Source: Kuschelorhynchus macadamiae (taxonomy: Eukaryota > Arthropoda > Insecta > Coleoptera > Curculionidae). From it: DNA of 64,000 nucleotides. The translations under genes and the position numbers were made by a program. The DNA lies in the NCBI GenBank assembly GCA_030620095.1, contig JAUTXW010005206.1, forward strand, positions 744,001 through 808,000, written 5' to 3'. Under the pieces are notes generated by a model that made no database searches, had not been told where the DNA came from, and worked only from the letters and a program-made list of their open reading frames with translations. Below, piece by piece: positions 28,753 to 41,579 of the stretch; positions within the stretch are counted from its first letter, which is position 1; each line of letters begins with the position of its first letter.

Positions 28753-30636
28753 GGTCAGATCTACTGCCTCAGGTGGGGTGGAGTGGTTTAATGACACCTT
28801 GCGTAATTTGAGAGATAGGTTACATTTTTTGGGGTTGGTGTCTCGACAGCATCCTACAGCGGCTAACATAGCGGAATACAAAAACTTAAAAAAAAAACAC
28901 TATAAACAAGTAATAAAAGATCAAAAGCGTGCAGCAAATGATGCCATGATTCAGTCAGGCAGAAATCCAACTAAATGCATGTGGAGTATCATAAATTGCA
29001 ATAGAGGGCATCAAAAGAAATCTATTAATATCCCCATAGATGTTGAAACTCTTAACAACTTTTTCACAAACGTTGCCCATAACATAATGAATAATATAAT
29101 ATATTATATATATTAGATAATATTAATATTCCTGAAGTTTGCTTCTCGTTTAGCGGAGTAAACTATAATGAAACGAGGGACATAATAGATTCTCTAAAAA
29201 ACAAAAATAGTAATGATATTTATGGTTTGTCAGTAAAATTAGTTAAAACTATCAAAAATATAATTATTTATCCTCTAGCTAATCTAATCAATCAATGTTT
29301 TAAGAAAAATATTTCTCCATCGGTTCTTAAAAAAGCAATTGTGATACACATTTTCAAAAAGGGTGACCGAGACGATGTTTCGAATTACCGCCCTATATCC
29401 CTGCTACCCATCATATCTAAAATTGTTGAAAAGTGTATGTCACTGAGAATTGTGAGGTATTTTGAGACAAACAACATCTTCTCAGATAGTCAATTTGGTT
29501 TCAGACAGGATAGAAACACTATACTGGGTATCTTGGACCTACTCTCGAGTATCATGGATCCCTTTGAGGACTCTGAGTATGGCCTGTCAAGCTTCTATGA
29601 CCTCAGTAAAGCCTTCGATTGCGTTCCACATGATATTTTGCTTCGCAAACTTGCCTGCTACAATTTCACCCAAAACAGTGTCGCACTTCTGAAATCTTAT
29701 CTGCACGACCGTCGCCAGATCGTGCGGGTGAGTGGGGTGTCATCAGTGGAAAGGGTGATTGATGTCGGTGTACCACAGGGTTCAGTCTTAGGGCCAATTC
29801 TGTTTCTGATCTATATCAATGATCTACCTATGCACGAACCACACGCAAAATACACTCTTTTTGCAGATGATACTATGCTTACTCTCCGAGGTGGCTCTTT
29901 GCAGGATGTTGAGTCGGAGGCAGGTAGAGCACAGTTACGAGCGGAGTCATGATTTGTGTCTAATCGTCTCTTGCTGAACACAGGCAAGACCCAGTCTATG
30001 ATTTTCACTCTTAGGGACCTTAATGGAAGGATCAATCAAGACTCGGTAAGATTTTTGGGTATAAATTTGGATCCAAAACTTAAATGGGATATCCAAGTTC
30101 AGAGTGTGTCCGAGAGGCTCGGTGGTGTCGTTTTTCTGCTAAGAAACCTAGCAGGTTGCGTATCTCAGGGCACTCTGCTTACTGCTTACTATGCTCTGTT
30201 CAATTCTGTAATGTCCTATGGTCTAATGGTGTGGGGTGGGGCATCCTCCGCTGGCAGAGTGTTTGGTCTGCAGAGAAGGGCCATCAGAATCATGGCAGGT
30301 CTTGGTTTCCGCGACGATTGCAGGGACGTTTTTCGGGATCTCGGAATATTGACATTTCCAGCGGTTTTCATTTTGGAAAATGTACTTTATGTTAAAAAAC
30401 ATCAACACTCATTTGCTGTACATAGTGACAGGCATAACTACCAGACTCGTGGCAGGGAGGATCTTGTGGAGACTTTCTGTAGACTTGGAAAGTGTCAGAA
30501 CAGACCAGAATTTATTTCTGTAAAGCTTTTTAATAAAGTCCCGTTACAAATCAGAAATTTGTCTTTTAAAACCTTTAAAAATATTTTAAAAACTTTTTAT
30601 GTAGCCACGTATTTTATAGCGTACAGGATTTTTTAA
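28753..30636 (+). pseudogene. LINE ORF2: reverse transcriptase and C-terminal domain
   Basis: A linker (28753-29100, SGGVEWFNDTLRNLRDR) is disrupted by a small TA run at 29090-29115. RT follows at 29227-29952 with SNYRPISLLPIISKIVEK, QFGFRQDRNT, YDLSKAFDCVPHDILLRKL (motif A), GVPQGSVLGPILFLIYINDL and LFADDTML (FADD box). A TGA at 29950-29952 precedes the frame 29956-30636, which carries the thumb and C-terminal region (VRFLGINLD, QRRAIRIMAGL, HNYQTRG). A CR1/L2 or Daphne-type LINE is likely. Only a few lesions are present. Confidence 0.85.
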
Positions 30637-30825
30637 ATAGCAATTTTAATGACTCAGATTTTTGTTTGTAACCTATGTGAGTGTATTTTATTTTATTACA
30701 ATATTTTATTTTATTACAATACTTTGTTAGTCAATAAGTCATCAGCTATTATGGATATGTTCTCTCTATATGACGTATGTAAATTACTTGTAATTTTCAC
30801 ATGAATAAACTATCTTTATCTTTAT

Positions 30826-30829
<4 letters not shown>
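30637..30829 (+). repeat. LINE 3' UTR with (TATCTT)n tail
   Basis: A short 3' region with a duplicated ATTTTATTTTATTACAAT unit near 30690-30722. It ends in CTATCTTTATCTTTATCTTTA, a microsatellite-like tail typical of CR1-group LINEs, and passes straight into (TA)n. Confidence 0.7.

Positions 30830-30879
<50 letters not shown>
30830..30879. repeat. (TA)n microsatellite, left target of mariner
   Basis: About 50 bp of TA between the LINE tail and the left terminal repeat of the mariner at 30880. It is probably part of the same tract as 34029-34569 before insertion. Confidence 0.9.
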
Positions 30880-30881
<2 letters not shown>

Positions 30882-31335
30882 GTGTGTCCCAGATTCGCTT
30901 CTCTATACCTACAGCAAAGGTTAAATGGGGAAAGTTTTAGAGGAAACTTATTGCATTTGATATCCGGCTTCAGATTTACGATCGATCAGTTGTTTTTGGA
31001 AATACCGTGGAAAAACCGAAAATATCGGATTTCGTTTTTGGCCAGTATATCCAGAACGGTAACTTTGACAGCTGCCAAAATGTGACATTAAAATAAACAT
31101 AATAAGACAAATAAGATGGCGTATACGACACGTCTTCATTGTTTTTTTGTTAACCTGCAACTAGCCTCAACTTTCATTTTTCTTAAGGCCGCCATATTGG
31201 ATTTTTCGATTTTTGGAAAGAGCCTAAAATTTCCAGTCTAGTGATATCTCACAAGTGCATTAAAGATTTTAGTATCATCGAAATATTACACTTCGTAAAG
31301 TTAGGTTTCAGTTTTTTCTAAGGAAGCCATGATTT
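30880..31335 (+). repeat. left terminal inverted repeat of mariner
   Basis: Matches 33549-34028 in reverse complement with scattered differences and a small insertion in the right copy. Shared blocks include GGGGAAAGTTTTAGAGGAAA, GGCGTATACGACACGTCTTC and TTCCAGTCTAGTGATATCTC. Confidence 0.88.
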
Positions 31336-31522
31336 AAAGTAATGTTAGCTCTCAATGCTTTTCTAAGGAGGCCATGATTTATCTGTAACAAAATTGGATT
31401 TTGACTTTGACGTTAAGTTAAATAGTTGAAAGTATCAAAGCAGTGTTTTAATAAGTAGTAGGTACGCTTTTATCCCAATAAAATCATAAATCTGACACAT
31501 AAATTGTCAAAACCTATAGAAA

Positions 31523-32126
31523 ATGGCCGGCATTCCGTATTCAAATGAAGAAAAGGTTGACATGTTAGCTCTGTACTTTCAATCATACAGAAACGCCGAC
31601 GTTACCTCAGCAAGGTATTTGGAGATGTACCCCGAACGACTGCAGCCTCATAAAACCCAATTCAGGAAAATCGTAGTTAATTTAATTAACCATGGTGCCT
31701 TCGAACAACTTAGAAGCGGATACAATAATAACAATGAAAATCGAGACAGAAACATTTTACAAGCTATCAACGAAAACCCTAGTGCATCGGTAAGAACTGT
31801 AGAACAGGAAACTAATGTGCCAAAATCAACAGTACAGAGAGTTTTAAAGAAGAATAAGTACCATCCATACAAACCCATATTAGTACAAGGACTTAAGGAA
31901 ACTGATTTTCCAAGACGACTACAGTTCTGTGAGTGGTATACTAGAAGATGTAATGAAAATCCTGATTTTCTAAATCATGTTTTGTGGTCCGATGAGAGCA
32001 GGTTCACGAATTGTGGAGTCTTTAATAGGCACAACCGTCATCATTGGGCTGTGCAAAATCCCCACGAAGTGGCAGAGAGACGTCTACAGATCAGATTTGG
32101 AAGTAACGTTTGGTGTGGGATCATTG
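31523..32126 (+). CDS. mariner transposase exon 1
   Basis: ATG at 31523 (MAGIPYSNEEKVDML). Residues 1-55 form a DUF4817-like helical domain; about 75-130 form an HTH (SVRTVEQETNVPKSTVQRVL) for TIR binding. WSDESRF near residue 155 supplies the first catalytic Asp. The exon ends ...WCGIIG at a GTAAGT donor, phase 1. The frame is open throughout. If read past the donor it stops after three codons, which supports splicing. Confidence 0.85.
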
Positions 32127-32955
32127 GTAAGTTAATCTAACCAATCTTTTTTAAATAGGCACCAAATGATGGTCAAATAATAATGTTTTTTTTTTCGTTT
32201 AGTTCTTTAATGATACTAAAAGAGTATAATCTAATAAAAAAAAGTAAAACGTTCTACTCTAGTCAGTCAACTTAGGTACTTTTTTGATATTGTATTATAT
32301 TTTTATTCCATCATTTTGTATTGTAGTTTCGAAGAACCTATAAAAATAGAATTGGGTTCTATAAATTTATTAACACTTTATCTAAATTTTCTGCAGATTT
32401 AGCTAATTCTCTAAAATTATTTTGATTGTCTGAATTTAATGATTTATTATTACCCGTGAAGCCTAGTTCTTGCGTTATGAAAAAAATACCATATTAATCA
32501 AATGTCGAAATATTTTTCGATTTTCATTATGATTTATAGAAAGGCGTTAAGCCGTATTTCCGAATAATTTAAATTTTAAAGCCCAAGGGGTTTGTTCTTT
32601 TGATATTTTATGTTTTATTAAGGCACGGTGTATTTCTTTAAGATTATTATATCACTGAAATAAATTGATTTAGTATTTCCGAAATTAATATGCAATACCA
32701 ACAAAATAATTTATTACGGCTATTACTTCCCGCTAACCAAATATGTTTTTCTTTTTCATAATAAAGCTGAATAGGTTTCAACTGTATACAAGCTGATTCA
32801 TTACGGGATGTTTCGATAATCATTTTTGGAAAGAAAATATCTTTTTTTTAATAAAGATAATTTTCCCTTTATAATTTATAATTTCTAGTACCACCCGGCC
32901 GACCCTACCGCCCTTGACTGTTGGGCAACTATTTATGAATTATTAATCATTTCAG
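32127..32955 (+). other. 829-bp intron of mariner transposase
   Basis: Begins GTAAGT and ends ATTTCAG. It sits at the identical codon position and phase as the 56-bp intron of the 1.7-2.7 kb copy. Its content is AT-rich without domains, so it is probably enlarged by an insertion. Confidence 0.8.
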
Positions 32956-33416
32956 GAAATCGACTTATTGGATCATTTTTATTTGACTACAACCTAAACG
33001 AGCAGAGGTACCTAGAGCTTTTGCGAAACCAGGTTGTACCAGCCTTACGAGCTATTCTAACGGAAGATGAATTAAGAAGAACTTGGTTTCAACAAGATGG
33101 ATGTCCGGCTCACAATACCATTCAATTCAGGAACTTCTTAAGAGAGCAGTTTGTCGAAAGAATAATTTCTTTAAATGGTCCAATATCTTGGCCTCCAAAT
33201 CCCCTGACCTGTCGCCATTGGATTTTTACCTCTGGGGTCACACGAAGAATGAAATCTATGAATCTGATCCCCCCGTGACCATAGAAATCCTGAGACAAGA
33301 AGTTCTAGACACATTTAAAAATATTAACCGAAATACACTTACCAGGGTTGTACGAAAAACAGTCACCAATTGTCAAAAATGTCTCGATGCAAATGGACGT
33401 CATTTTGCAGATTTGT
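32956..33416 (+). pseudogene. mariner transposase exon 2 with one frameshift
   Basis: Continues from exon 1 as GNRLIGSFLF, then WFQQDGCPAHNT (second catalytic Asp, near 33095) and GPISWPP. Near 33198 one A appears to be missing, after which the downstream frame reads SPDLSPLDFYLWGHTKNEIYE. The third acidic residue lies in this block; relatives read it in frame. The protein ends at 33416. Confidence 0.85.
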
Positions 33417-33548
33417 AAATTAATGTTGCCCACTTACAAAGTAGTTAAAGCTCATTTAGATTTTTTAAGTCGTTATTTACGTTCATGTTGTATTGAAAAT
33501 TCAATGCGTTCAATACAATACTTACTTATTAATGTAATCTTGTGACAA

Positions 33549-34569
<1,021 letters not shown>

Positions 34570-36133
34570 TATATATTTAGAAAGATTAGAAACTTTCTCA
34601 TCTTTTACACAATCAATTACCTATTCGCAAAGCCTCAATACTTTAGGACTAGTAGAACACTGACATAGTAAATGCAATATTGTCTCATCTTATTGTTAAG
34701 AATCGTTATAGATAGCGATGGTGCTTAGCTACATATTGTCAAATTGTTTTCTTATGTAGTATGTATAGTAGCACCCTGTATAACAGATTATTATTGTTAA
34801 TATATTGGCAATTGTTTAATATGCATAATCGAAATGAGTGCGCTGAATAAGCATCGTGCTCACGGCGATGTACTAGATTTAGTTAACATATATAGATTAA
34901 GTTTAGAGTTAGACCAGAGAAGTAGTAAGGGCAAGGGCTGACCTTTGGGTCCGGCCCTTGGGATGTATAATTGTAACTATATAATCAGTCAATAGAAGTA
35001 GTTTAGTGATAGCAAAGCAAGCTTTTATTACTCATCAACCTGGACCCAAATTAAGATAAACAAGAACCAAATACTAATTTATTAAAATCAGGGTTCCTTT
35101 TGCAAATCTCATCGCTTTTTTCTCAGCTACTCACACAACTTTATAGCATATTGATTTAGAAAAATATACCCAACTAATACCAAATTATGAAGCAAAAATT
35201 TAACAGAGGAATTCGAAAAGACATGGCCATACCTTCTTCGTAATGGCAATACAAACCAGTAACTTTTGCCCAGTAGCGATGGGACAACGGAGCTCCTCTG
35301 AGACATTTTTAACGTAACCTACAATAATTTCAATTCTTATAAAATATAATTAACTTAAGATTCAACAAAAAACATCAGCTCCTATCTCTGATTATCCATC
35401 GTTGTTAACTCTTGGGGATGTTCAAACATATGGTTCGGGCCCTCCAACGCAGTGGCAACATAGAGTATATTGGCCATGGCGCATGAGGACACTACGGCAA
35501 ATGGCTACCGATCAAAACTTGACTTAGTTGTTGCTATGCACATAGTAATGCAGACATTGTAATGTGAATTTGCGATAAGAAATGATCAAATAACGCACGT
35601 CATCTGACCCATGATTTCAACCTAAGGGTTTTGTCTCACTTTCCAAGCGACAACGATATTTTAGTTCGTAATTTATGTTTCTTGAGCAGTTAAGAGGCAC
35701 ATGGCGGTCGTGTAGAAATTCGTTCGGAAGTCCTTTTGCAAACGATCTGGTCCACATTTATTAATGTTGTCAATAATTTATAATTGTTTATCGATCGAGA
35801 ATAACAGACTTATCCCCAGTGTAACTTTTCGACATTTTGAGTCACTAAAGTCTTGTACTCAGGATATTCCTCTAAAAAATATTATTGTGGCACAAGAATC
35901 GGAAGGTAGTAGAACAAATATTTTTAATCAAAAAATGATATAAAATTTATTTTCACACCTTATTTCCAAAGTCGATTATTGAAATTGACTTTTAGGTTCA
36001 CATTTGATTTTGTCTATTTGACGTTTTTATACTCATTTTTCAAGTAAATATTTTTCACCTTACAGAGTTAACCCTTTCCGAGCAATGAATTTATTTGTTT
36101 AACAAAAATGCCTTTTATAAGTATTCAGAATGT
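34570..36133. other. unassigned intergenic sequence, possible LTR remnant
   Basis: Sequence downstream of the host gene on the minus strand. About 34693-35061 begins TGTTAAGAATCG and ends AAGATAAACA, and contains TATA-like and polyadenylation-like segments as solo LTRs do. No target duplication is visible, so the LTR idea is weak. Nothing else is recognisable. Confidence 0.3.
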
Positions 36134-36160
36134 TTTATTGACCATGTAACATATTTTATT
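36134..36160 (-). terminator. poly(A) signals of the Grp7/JHBP-like gene
   Basis: Two AATAAA hexamers on the minus strand, at 36160-36155 and 36139-36134. They lie 37-58 bp past the stop codon, a normal distance for a short 3' untranslated region. Confidence 0.6.
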
Positions 36161-36196
36161 TAAAATAATGTATGCACACACTATTAGGTACCTCAT

Positions 36197-36380
36197 TTAC
36201 AGAAATGTTGAAGGATGTAAAAAAGCATTGATTGCTTCAGCCACTGAGTTAATGGGATCTGCCACAATATCTTTTACTACATCCAGAATGAGGTTATGTA
36301 ATATTCCAGTAATAATAACTGACGTGACGTTAGTGATCCAATCAATAACTGGATTCCCCGATACCCAAATTGTGATACTC
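36197..36380 (-). CDS. Grp7/JHBP-like gene, exon 5 (last)
   Basis: The acceptor TTTTTTAG ends at 36381. The first base completes a Gly codon from exon 4, then SITIWVSGNPVIDWI leads into a long amphipathic C-terminal helix (LHNLILDVVKDIVADPINSV) and a TAA at 36199-36197. A W-x-x-GNPVIDWI-like block before a hydrophobic final helix is characteristic of the fold. 60 codons plus stop. Confidence 0.85.
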
Positions 36381-36449
36381 CTAAAAAATAATTCATTATA
36401 CAGATATTTACATTTTATTTTTTTTTTATTTCAAAAAAAATGTTTTTTC

Positions 36450-36675
36450 GACGTTTCTTTGCTTTGTCAAGAATTGGACTTTTCAAATTTAAATAGATAT
36501 AAAATTATAGGGCGCTAAACATATATCTGAACAATCAATTAAAATTTAAAAAAAAATGCGCATCAAAACTATATATTTTGTAATATATGATATAATCAGA
36601 GTCCCACAATTTTAGGTCCGTTTAAATGTCCAATTCTTGACAAAGGTAAGAATTCGTTTGCCGAAACGTCGAAAA
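36450..36675. mobile_element. inverted pair of PLE terminal fragments
   Basis: The left arm (about 36450-36480, minus sense) and right arm (about 36628-36675, plus sense) share GTCCAATTCTTGACAAAG and GAAACGTCGAAAAA in opposite orientation, with about 150 bp of AT-rich spacer. Both ends are PLE-type termini. The arrangement is the same as at 46.4 and 61.6 kb, but more diverged. Confidence 0.65.
36636..36670 (+). ncRNA. hammerhead-like PLE hairpin module
   Basis: CTTGACAAA precedes a GGTAA/TTGCC stem with loop GAATTCGT, then GAAACGTC. In the partner arm (36471-36450) the stem is reduced to GCAAA before GAAACGTC. Confidence 0.4.
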
Positions 36676-36679
36676 ATAA

Positions 36680-37100
36680 AGCAATTCTCTAAATAAAAAA
36701 CACATAGGCAATATTTTAGTGGTTTTAATTCAATTTATAGACGAAATCTCAAAGAAAATTTAAATAGGACTTTTTTAGTTTTCACCCAATTTAAATGATT
36801 TGTTGGTATAATATATCAACGATACCTCTCAACTCAGCTTGAGTTTTTATTTTTAAATGTTGGACTAAAATATTTAGATTTTAATTAATTCACGGTTTTG
36901 AGGTGGCTGTGAAAATATCATTTCATTTTTGCCTCTCACCAAATTAGGTAGTATTATTTGGGATCTTCTGGAAAAAAGGTATTCTTTTTGAACTTTGGCC
37001 ATGGAGTTTTTTGTTACGTTGTAATCGATTTTTTTACAAGTCAACATTTGCCGAATTAATATCAACGGATTCAAATAAAAAAAATGAAAACATTATATTA
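36680..37100. other. unassigned intronic sequence
   Basis: AT-rich sequence of intron 4 between the PLE inverted pair and a Tc1-like relic. No coding segment is recognised. Confidence 0.4.
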
Positions 37101-37860
37101 AACTAACAGATTTACAAAAAGGCCTTATAAATATGACTATGCTCATTGTTAACATTTTTCTGTAGTCTCTTCGCCTTTGATATAGATGCGATAATAGTAT
37201 CTTGAGAAATCTCTTGTCAATATTCTGTGATCCTGGCCTTGAGTTCCTCAACCATGGTAAAAATTGTGTTAGAATTAACCTATTTTCTAATAAACCGTAA
37301 ATGCTATAATAACGGGTTGTTGGGTGGCCAATTCTGGGATTCAATGAAATCACCACAATTCTTAAGTATATAATTGAATGTGGTCCTTGATATATGCGCA
37401 GGTTTACAGTCCTGTTCAAACTTATAATTATTAGTAATTTATTCAATTCGGATATAACAAAAAAAACCATGCTTTTACTCAAACAGAGACGCCAATCGCT
37501 ATTACTGATGCAGAAAAAGGTTGTCTGCATATTAAAAGGTTCTTAATCTGCCGCGGAGTAAATATTTTCTTATCGTTAAACTATATTCTATTTATGTGAT
37601 CCTCAATCGAGATCTATGCCAAAGCTCTTATTTCTGTAGAATCTTATCTTTAACAATCGGAGTAATTTCTTGACAGTGATCTAATTTCAAAAAACTTCTA
37701 ACAGATGCACTTTTAATTGGGGTTATTTTAACAATGTTTCCATAACTTACTATTTATCTTGGTTGAAAGTCTACGACAATTAGCTGCACGTGTTGCATGT
37801 TATTTATGCGTAGTTCTGAATGTTCGTCTATAACCAAAAATAATTTGCAACGAGCAGTTT
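37101..37860 (-). pseudogene. Tc1-like transposase relic
   Basis: On the minus strand, pieces read QDCKPAHISRTTFNYI (near 37400, the second catalytic Asp block) and DFIESQNWPPNNP (near 37335, normally WP..SPDLNPIEN). A faint HTH and first-Asp region lies upstream to about 37860. It is heavily mutated. The 145-codon frame at 37530-37093 is in a shadow frame of this relic. Confidence 0.55.
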
Positions 37861-38051
37861 GTAACTTTAAGATGCACCAAAATGTTTTTAAACATGCTTA
37901 ACTTCCAGTTTGTCTCGATGATATTATTTATTTATGACAGCCTAAGAACCTCAAGAATAAAGCCCGCTACTCTCTATTCGTTTTATTCGTCCATTCGTTC
38001 GCATAGTGTGGAAAGTCTGGCTCATCCGTTCGATTCGTTGCGCGACGATAG

Positions 38052-38231
38052 CGTCTTTTGGGCGAATAATCAAGTAGGCTTTGATCTCGACGAACCATTC
38101 ATCCAAATCTATTCGTTTGTTTCTTATTTCGATTTCATGTGTTTCAATATTTAAAAATACACAAAAAACAAAAAATTCGGACGAATGATTCACCGAGTTC
38201 AAAGCCTGCTTGATTATTCGTCCAAAAGACG
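38052..38231. repeat. foldback repeat, possible MITE
   Basis: Arms of about 55 bp at about 38052-38108 and 38176-38231 are inverted copies (GTCTTTTGGGCGAATAATCA versus the complement of GTCTTTTGGACGAATAATCA) with a spacer of about 67 bp and a handful of mismatches. No TA or target duplication is evident outside. Confidence 0.75.
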
Positions 38232-38653
38232 GGTTTCAATAGAAACAAGAATCAGTTATTTACGTGGTAGTTGTGTTAATTTTATTGAATCCTATAATTG
38301 TCCATCTAATAGTCCGGAACTAAACTCGTATCCATACAGCAATGGCGTAGAAGACTACAAGAAGTGATAAACAATGAGGGATGTTTATTATACTTATACT
38401 TATTCCTAAGGCTTGTTTGTAAATCTGTTAATTTAGTATATTGTTTTGTTTTCTTATATCAATCCCTTGATATTATTAAGGCAAATGATGACATAAGATG
38501 AAAAAAACTCGATTACGACTAAGTAAAAAAAACTATCGCCAATGTTAAAAAAGAATATCTTTTTCCAGAAGATCCCAAATAATACTACGTAATTTGGCAA
38601 GAGTCAAAAGTTAAAATAAATATATTTTGCCAACGATCTCAAAAAATTGGATT

Positions 38654-38661
38654 GATATATA

Positions 38662-38707
<46 letters not shown>
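38654..38707. repeat. (TA)n microsatellite
   Basis: About 50 bp of TA with one CTATAT interruption. It is not obviously adjacent to a recognised element end. Confidence 0.9.
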
Positions 38708-38711
<4 letters not shown>

Positions 38712-38929
38712 CATATTAGGGTCACCCACATTTTACGACTCTATATTCTTTGATCTCACCTCTTTACATTATATTGTGTGCAAAATTTGGAGTCATTGTC
38801 TTGATGCGAAGTAGTGCAGCTGTGAACTAAACATACACATTTACCTAATTTTACAGCGTTTATTTCAAAGTAACTACAACTACATTAAAAAACTAAGTCT
38901 ACAAAACAAAACTCAGCTACTAATTTAAC

Positions 38930-40060
38930 ACATTATCAGCTTATTCTAAAAAGCTTCAGTAATTGTCTTTTTCTTTATATTCATTAACTGTGCTCGATAT
39001 CCACTAACAGTTTTAAGGATAAACTGGCGTTGCTCTTTATCATTATATTCCTCTATTAATTTACTACACTTTTCTGCTGTATGATTTACAACTTTTATTT
39101 TTCTAACATTAAAATTAGTTTTATAAAGTTCATTATCCCCCCAGGTTAGCGGAGTTTCATTAAGAAAATCCGTAGAAAGCCTAAATGTGTTAAAAATGAA
39201 TTGTTCTTTTAGAAATATAATGCCAAATTCATTTATTTTCTAATTCGTAAATATCAAATAGTTTTACTCTCTTATCGCATTCTTCTAATGGTTCTCCTTT
39301 TTTAACAGCTTTAACAATATTTTTTTTAACTTGTACTGAAATGTCATCATCAACGAAAGATAAAGCACAAGCTTCAGGAGTTAGATACCATAGGTGATCT
39401 TCAATTTTTGAAACAGCAGATTGCGTTATAGCAGGATCAATTGTTTTATAGTTAATAAGCAACACCAAGCAAAGATCTTGGTATAGAGGCTTGTATGAAA
39501 AAGAAGAGGTAAACCAAGACTTAACATAAACTTTAACAATAAAAACGCATACAACCCTGATACTTTTATTTTTTTGCAATAATTTGCTTTCGCCGTCCAA
39601 CGTACGTGATGAAACGCACCAAGCGCGCGAATCGAAAAGTTTACATTAGTTTTCTTAAGAACAACTGCGTCAAATGTAAAAATGGTCATTAGTCATCGCG
39701 AGATTGCAGCAAATTCCGTTCTAACATTTGTTTAAGGAATATCATAGCATCATTTAGATGATCTAAGTTATAAACCTTCGTGACGCAATATAAGGCAATT
39801 ATGGAGGTTCCATTCCATCAGTGCTTCATATACTGCGGTAGCTTATTCTCTACCTGTTGAATTCTGCAAAACTGGTATTCCTAGAATTTGTTCCGTATCA
39901 CCACTCGTAACTATAACTGCGAGTCTATCGTTTTTCTCGGAGCCTGTTAAGTCAGCAAATATTTTCTTATCCCAATTAACTACGAGGGCTAATAAATAAT
40001 GTCCTTTAAAACGTTGCTTCACTTTTTCTGCACGAGCACGAGAATACAATGGTAATTGTT
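38930..40060 (-). pseudogene. relic of an unnamed widespread repeat-associated protein
   Basis: Three minus-strand blocks lie in order. 40049-39843 has HYLLALVVNWDKKIFADL and DRLAVIV. 39600-39229 has SKIEDHLWYLTPEACALSF. Pieces to about 38940 have KVVNHTAEKCSKLIEEYN and QRQFILKTV. I recall this order (LHWDGK...LTG, NHLWYLSPE..ALAFFDD, NDTAERG) from multicopy proteins in many invertebrate genomes, but know no assigned function. Stops and gaps make it a fossil. Confidence 0.5.
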
Positions 40061-40489
40061 ACGCTACAAATGGTAAATATTACGCTACAGACTTAGTTAA
40101 GAAACTAAATAAAGTTAATCACAAATGTTCAAATTGAGCTTAGACACCCTTGGCAGGTACCTATTTAATGAATGAGAGAAAGGGAACGAAAATAACATCT
40201 AGAGCACAAGGATGGAAGATAAGAATCATGCCGGTTTGTTTTTTGTTCCGTTTAAATCTAAAAACTTAATAAGATAATTCCTTTATTAGGGGAAGAATAA
40301 ACAATAATTATTTGGAATTTATAAATTTACCAACTACTTAACTTGCAACTACTTTATTAGAGGAAGAATAACCTATAATTACTTATAGGTTTATATATAA
40401 ACTCACATAGTTTTTGAAACTTCCCTGCAATGTTAAAATTTCAACAATATACATTTTTTTCAGGTTAGCAAATTTCCTCTTTTATTTTG

Positions 40490-41130
40490 AGTCTTAACCT
40501 CCGTAAATTACAAAAACCGTGATAATCAAGAGGTTTCCCTGGGAGATATTGAAAAAGAAACCGGTGTTAGTAAACACTCATTCAGGAAGATTTTACGTGG
40601 GTACAAATTTAGACAATCTGTCGTTGCCGAAAACTACAACATCCAAGGCTAACTTGGTGGCGGGTCACTAGTGTTTCGAAGACTATTTAACGGGTACATG
40701 TATTGATTTTTTTTAAGAAATGGCTTTTAAAATATGTTAGATAACCTAACATTGGCTATGAATAGAAATTTGGGTTTTTTTTCAGTATTATTGTGGTTCA
40801 GCGAATCGTTGCTGTCCCTGCACTCGATGTCTTAATAGTTTTAAATGTAACCATTGTAATGTAATAACGGTCCCATAATTGGCCGTTTCGGTCCCCAGAC
40901 CTGAGACCAATTCTATTTCGGATACCCATTTTTAATATTGGAATTGAATCTTAGTTTCGTAAAATAAAAATTAATCTTATTTCAGAGCAATTACAGGTCC
41001 GGACTAGAAAAATATTAAAGATAAATATAAAATGAAGAAACGTCGGTAAATTTACTCCTGTGGTACACTTGAATGCTTTGAGGGTAAATCATTCACCAAG
41101 ATATGGAAATAAAAAATCGAGGTCCGTGCT
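40490..41130 (+). pseudogene. DUF4817-type mariner relic, third copy
   Basis: Plus-strand remnants: SLGDIEKETGVSKHSFRKIL near 40535 is the HTH (compare VRTVEQETNVPKSTVQRVL of the copy at 31.5 kb). NNGPIIGRFGPQT near 40870 corresponds to NGPISWPP. A C-terminal LQVRTRKILKIN block lies near 40990. The catalytic centre is largely deleted. Confidence 0.55.
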
Positions 41131-41213
41131 TAAAAAATTACATCGATGATGAGCTTTTGAACACGAAACGTCCAAAATTAAATGAGTACACTAACTTCTA
41201 GTGAATATATACG

Positions 41214-41235
41214 TATATATATATATATATATATA
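41214..41235. repeat. short (TA)n run
   Basis: 22 bp of TA, 218 bp downstream of the exon 4 donor in intron 4. Confidence 0.85.
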
Positions 41236-41452
41236 CTATTTTTAATTTTTCTTACTTCAAAATGTTCAATATATAAGAATAAGAAAACAATAAAAACCTT
41301 CTTTTTTTTAGATTGAACTATTATCTTCACACGTAATTTCTCAAAAAAAAAGATTACAAATAATTTTGAAAAAGTTTTGTGGAGTACCATTGCTGTATAT
41401 GTTACGTAAGGATAGTAATACCAAATCTGAAATTGGAAAGTTTTTTACTTAC

Positions 41453-41579
41453 CCAGTGTGTGCAAAATCAATGGAGTCAACAATTACTAAATTTTGAGCA
41501 AAATCAAATCCAAGGTTAACGTGGATGTGGATATGTTCAATATCTCCGTGGAGTTGTCCGGTTACACTAATGAAGGTTA
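41453..41579 (-). CDS. Grp7/JHBP-like gene, exon 4
   Basis: The acceptor ...CACGTTAG ends at 41580. The exon starts TA, completing a Val codon with the last G of exon 3, then reads TFISVTGQLHGDIEHIHIHV and a second beta-rich stretch NLGFDFAQNLVIVDSIDFA, ending ACTGG|GTAAGT (phase 2). 127 bp. Alternating hydrophobic residues fit a beta-strand pair. Confidence 0.82.

Noticed and set aside
34693..35061. Solo LTR
   Set aside because: TG...CA-like ends and LTR-like content, but no target duplication and no related internal sequence; kept only as a weak possibility.
37093..37530. 145-codon minus-strand frame taken as a gene
   Set aside because: The adjacent frame carries the Tc1 catalytic blocks; this one is a shadow frame of the relic.
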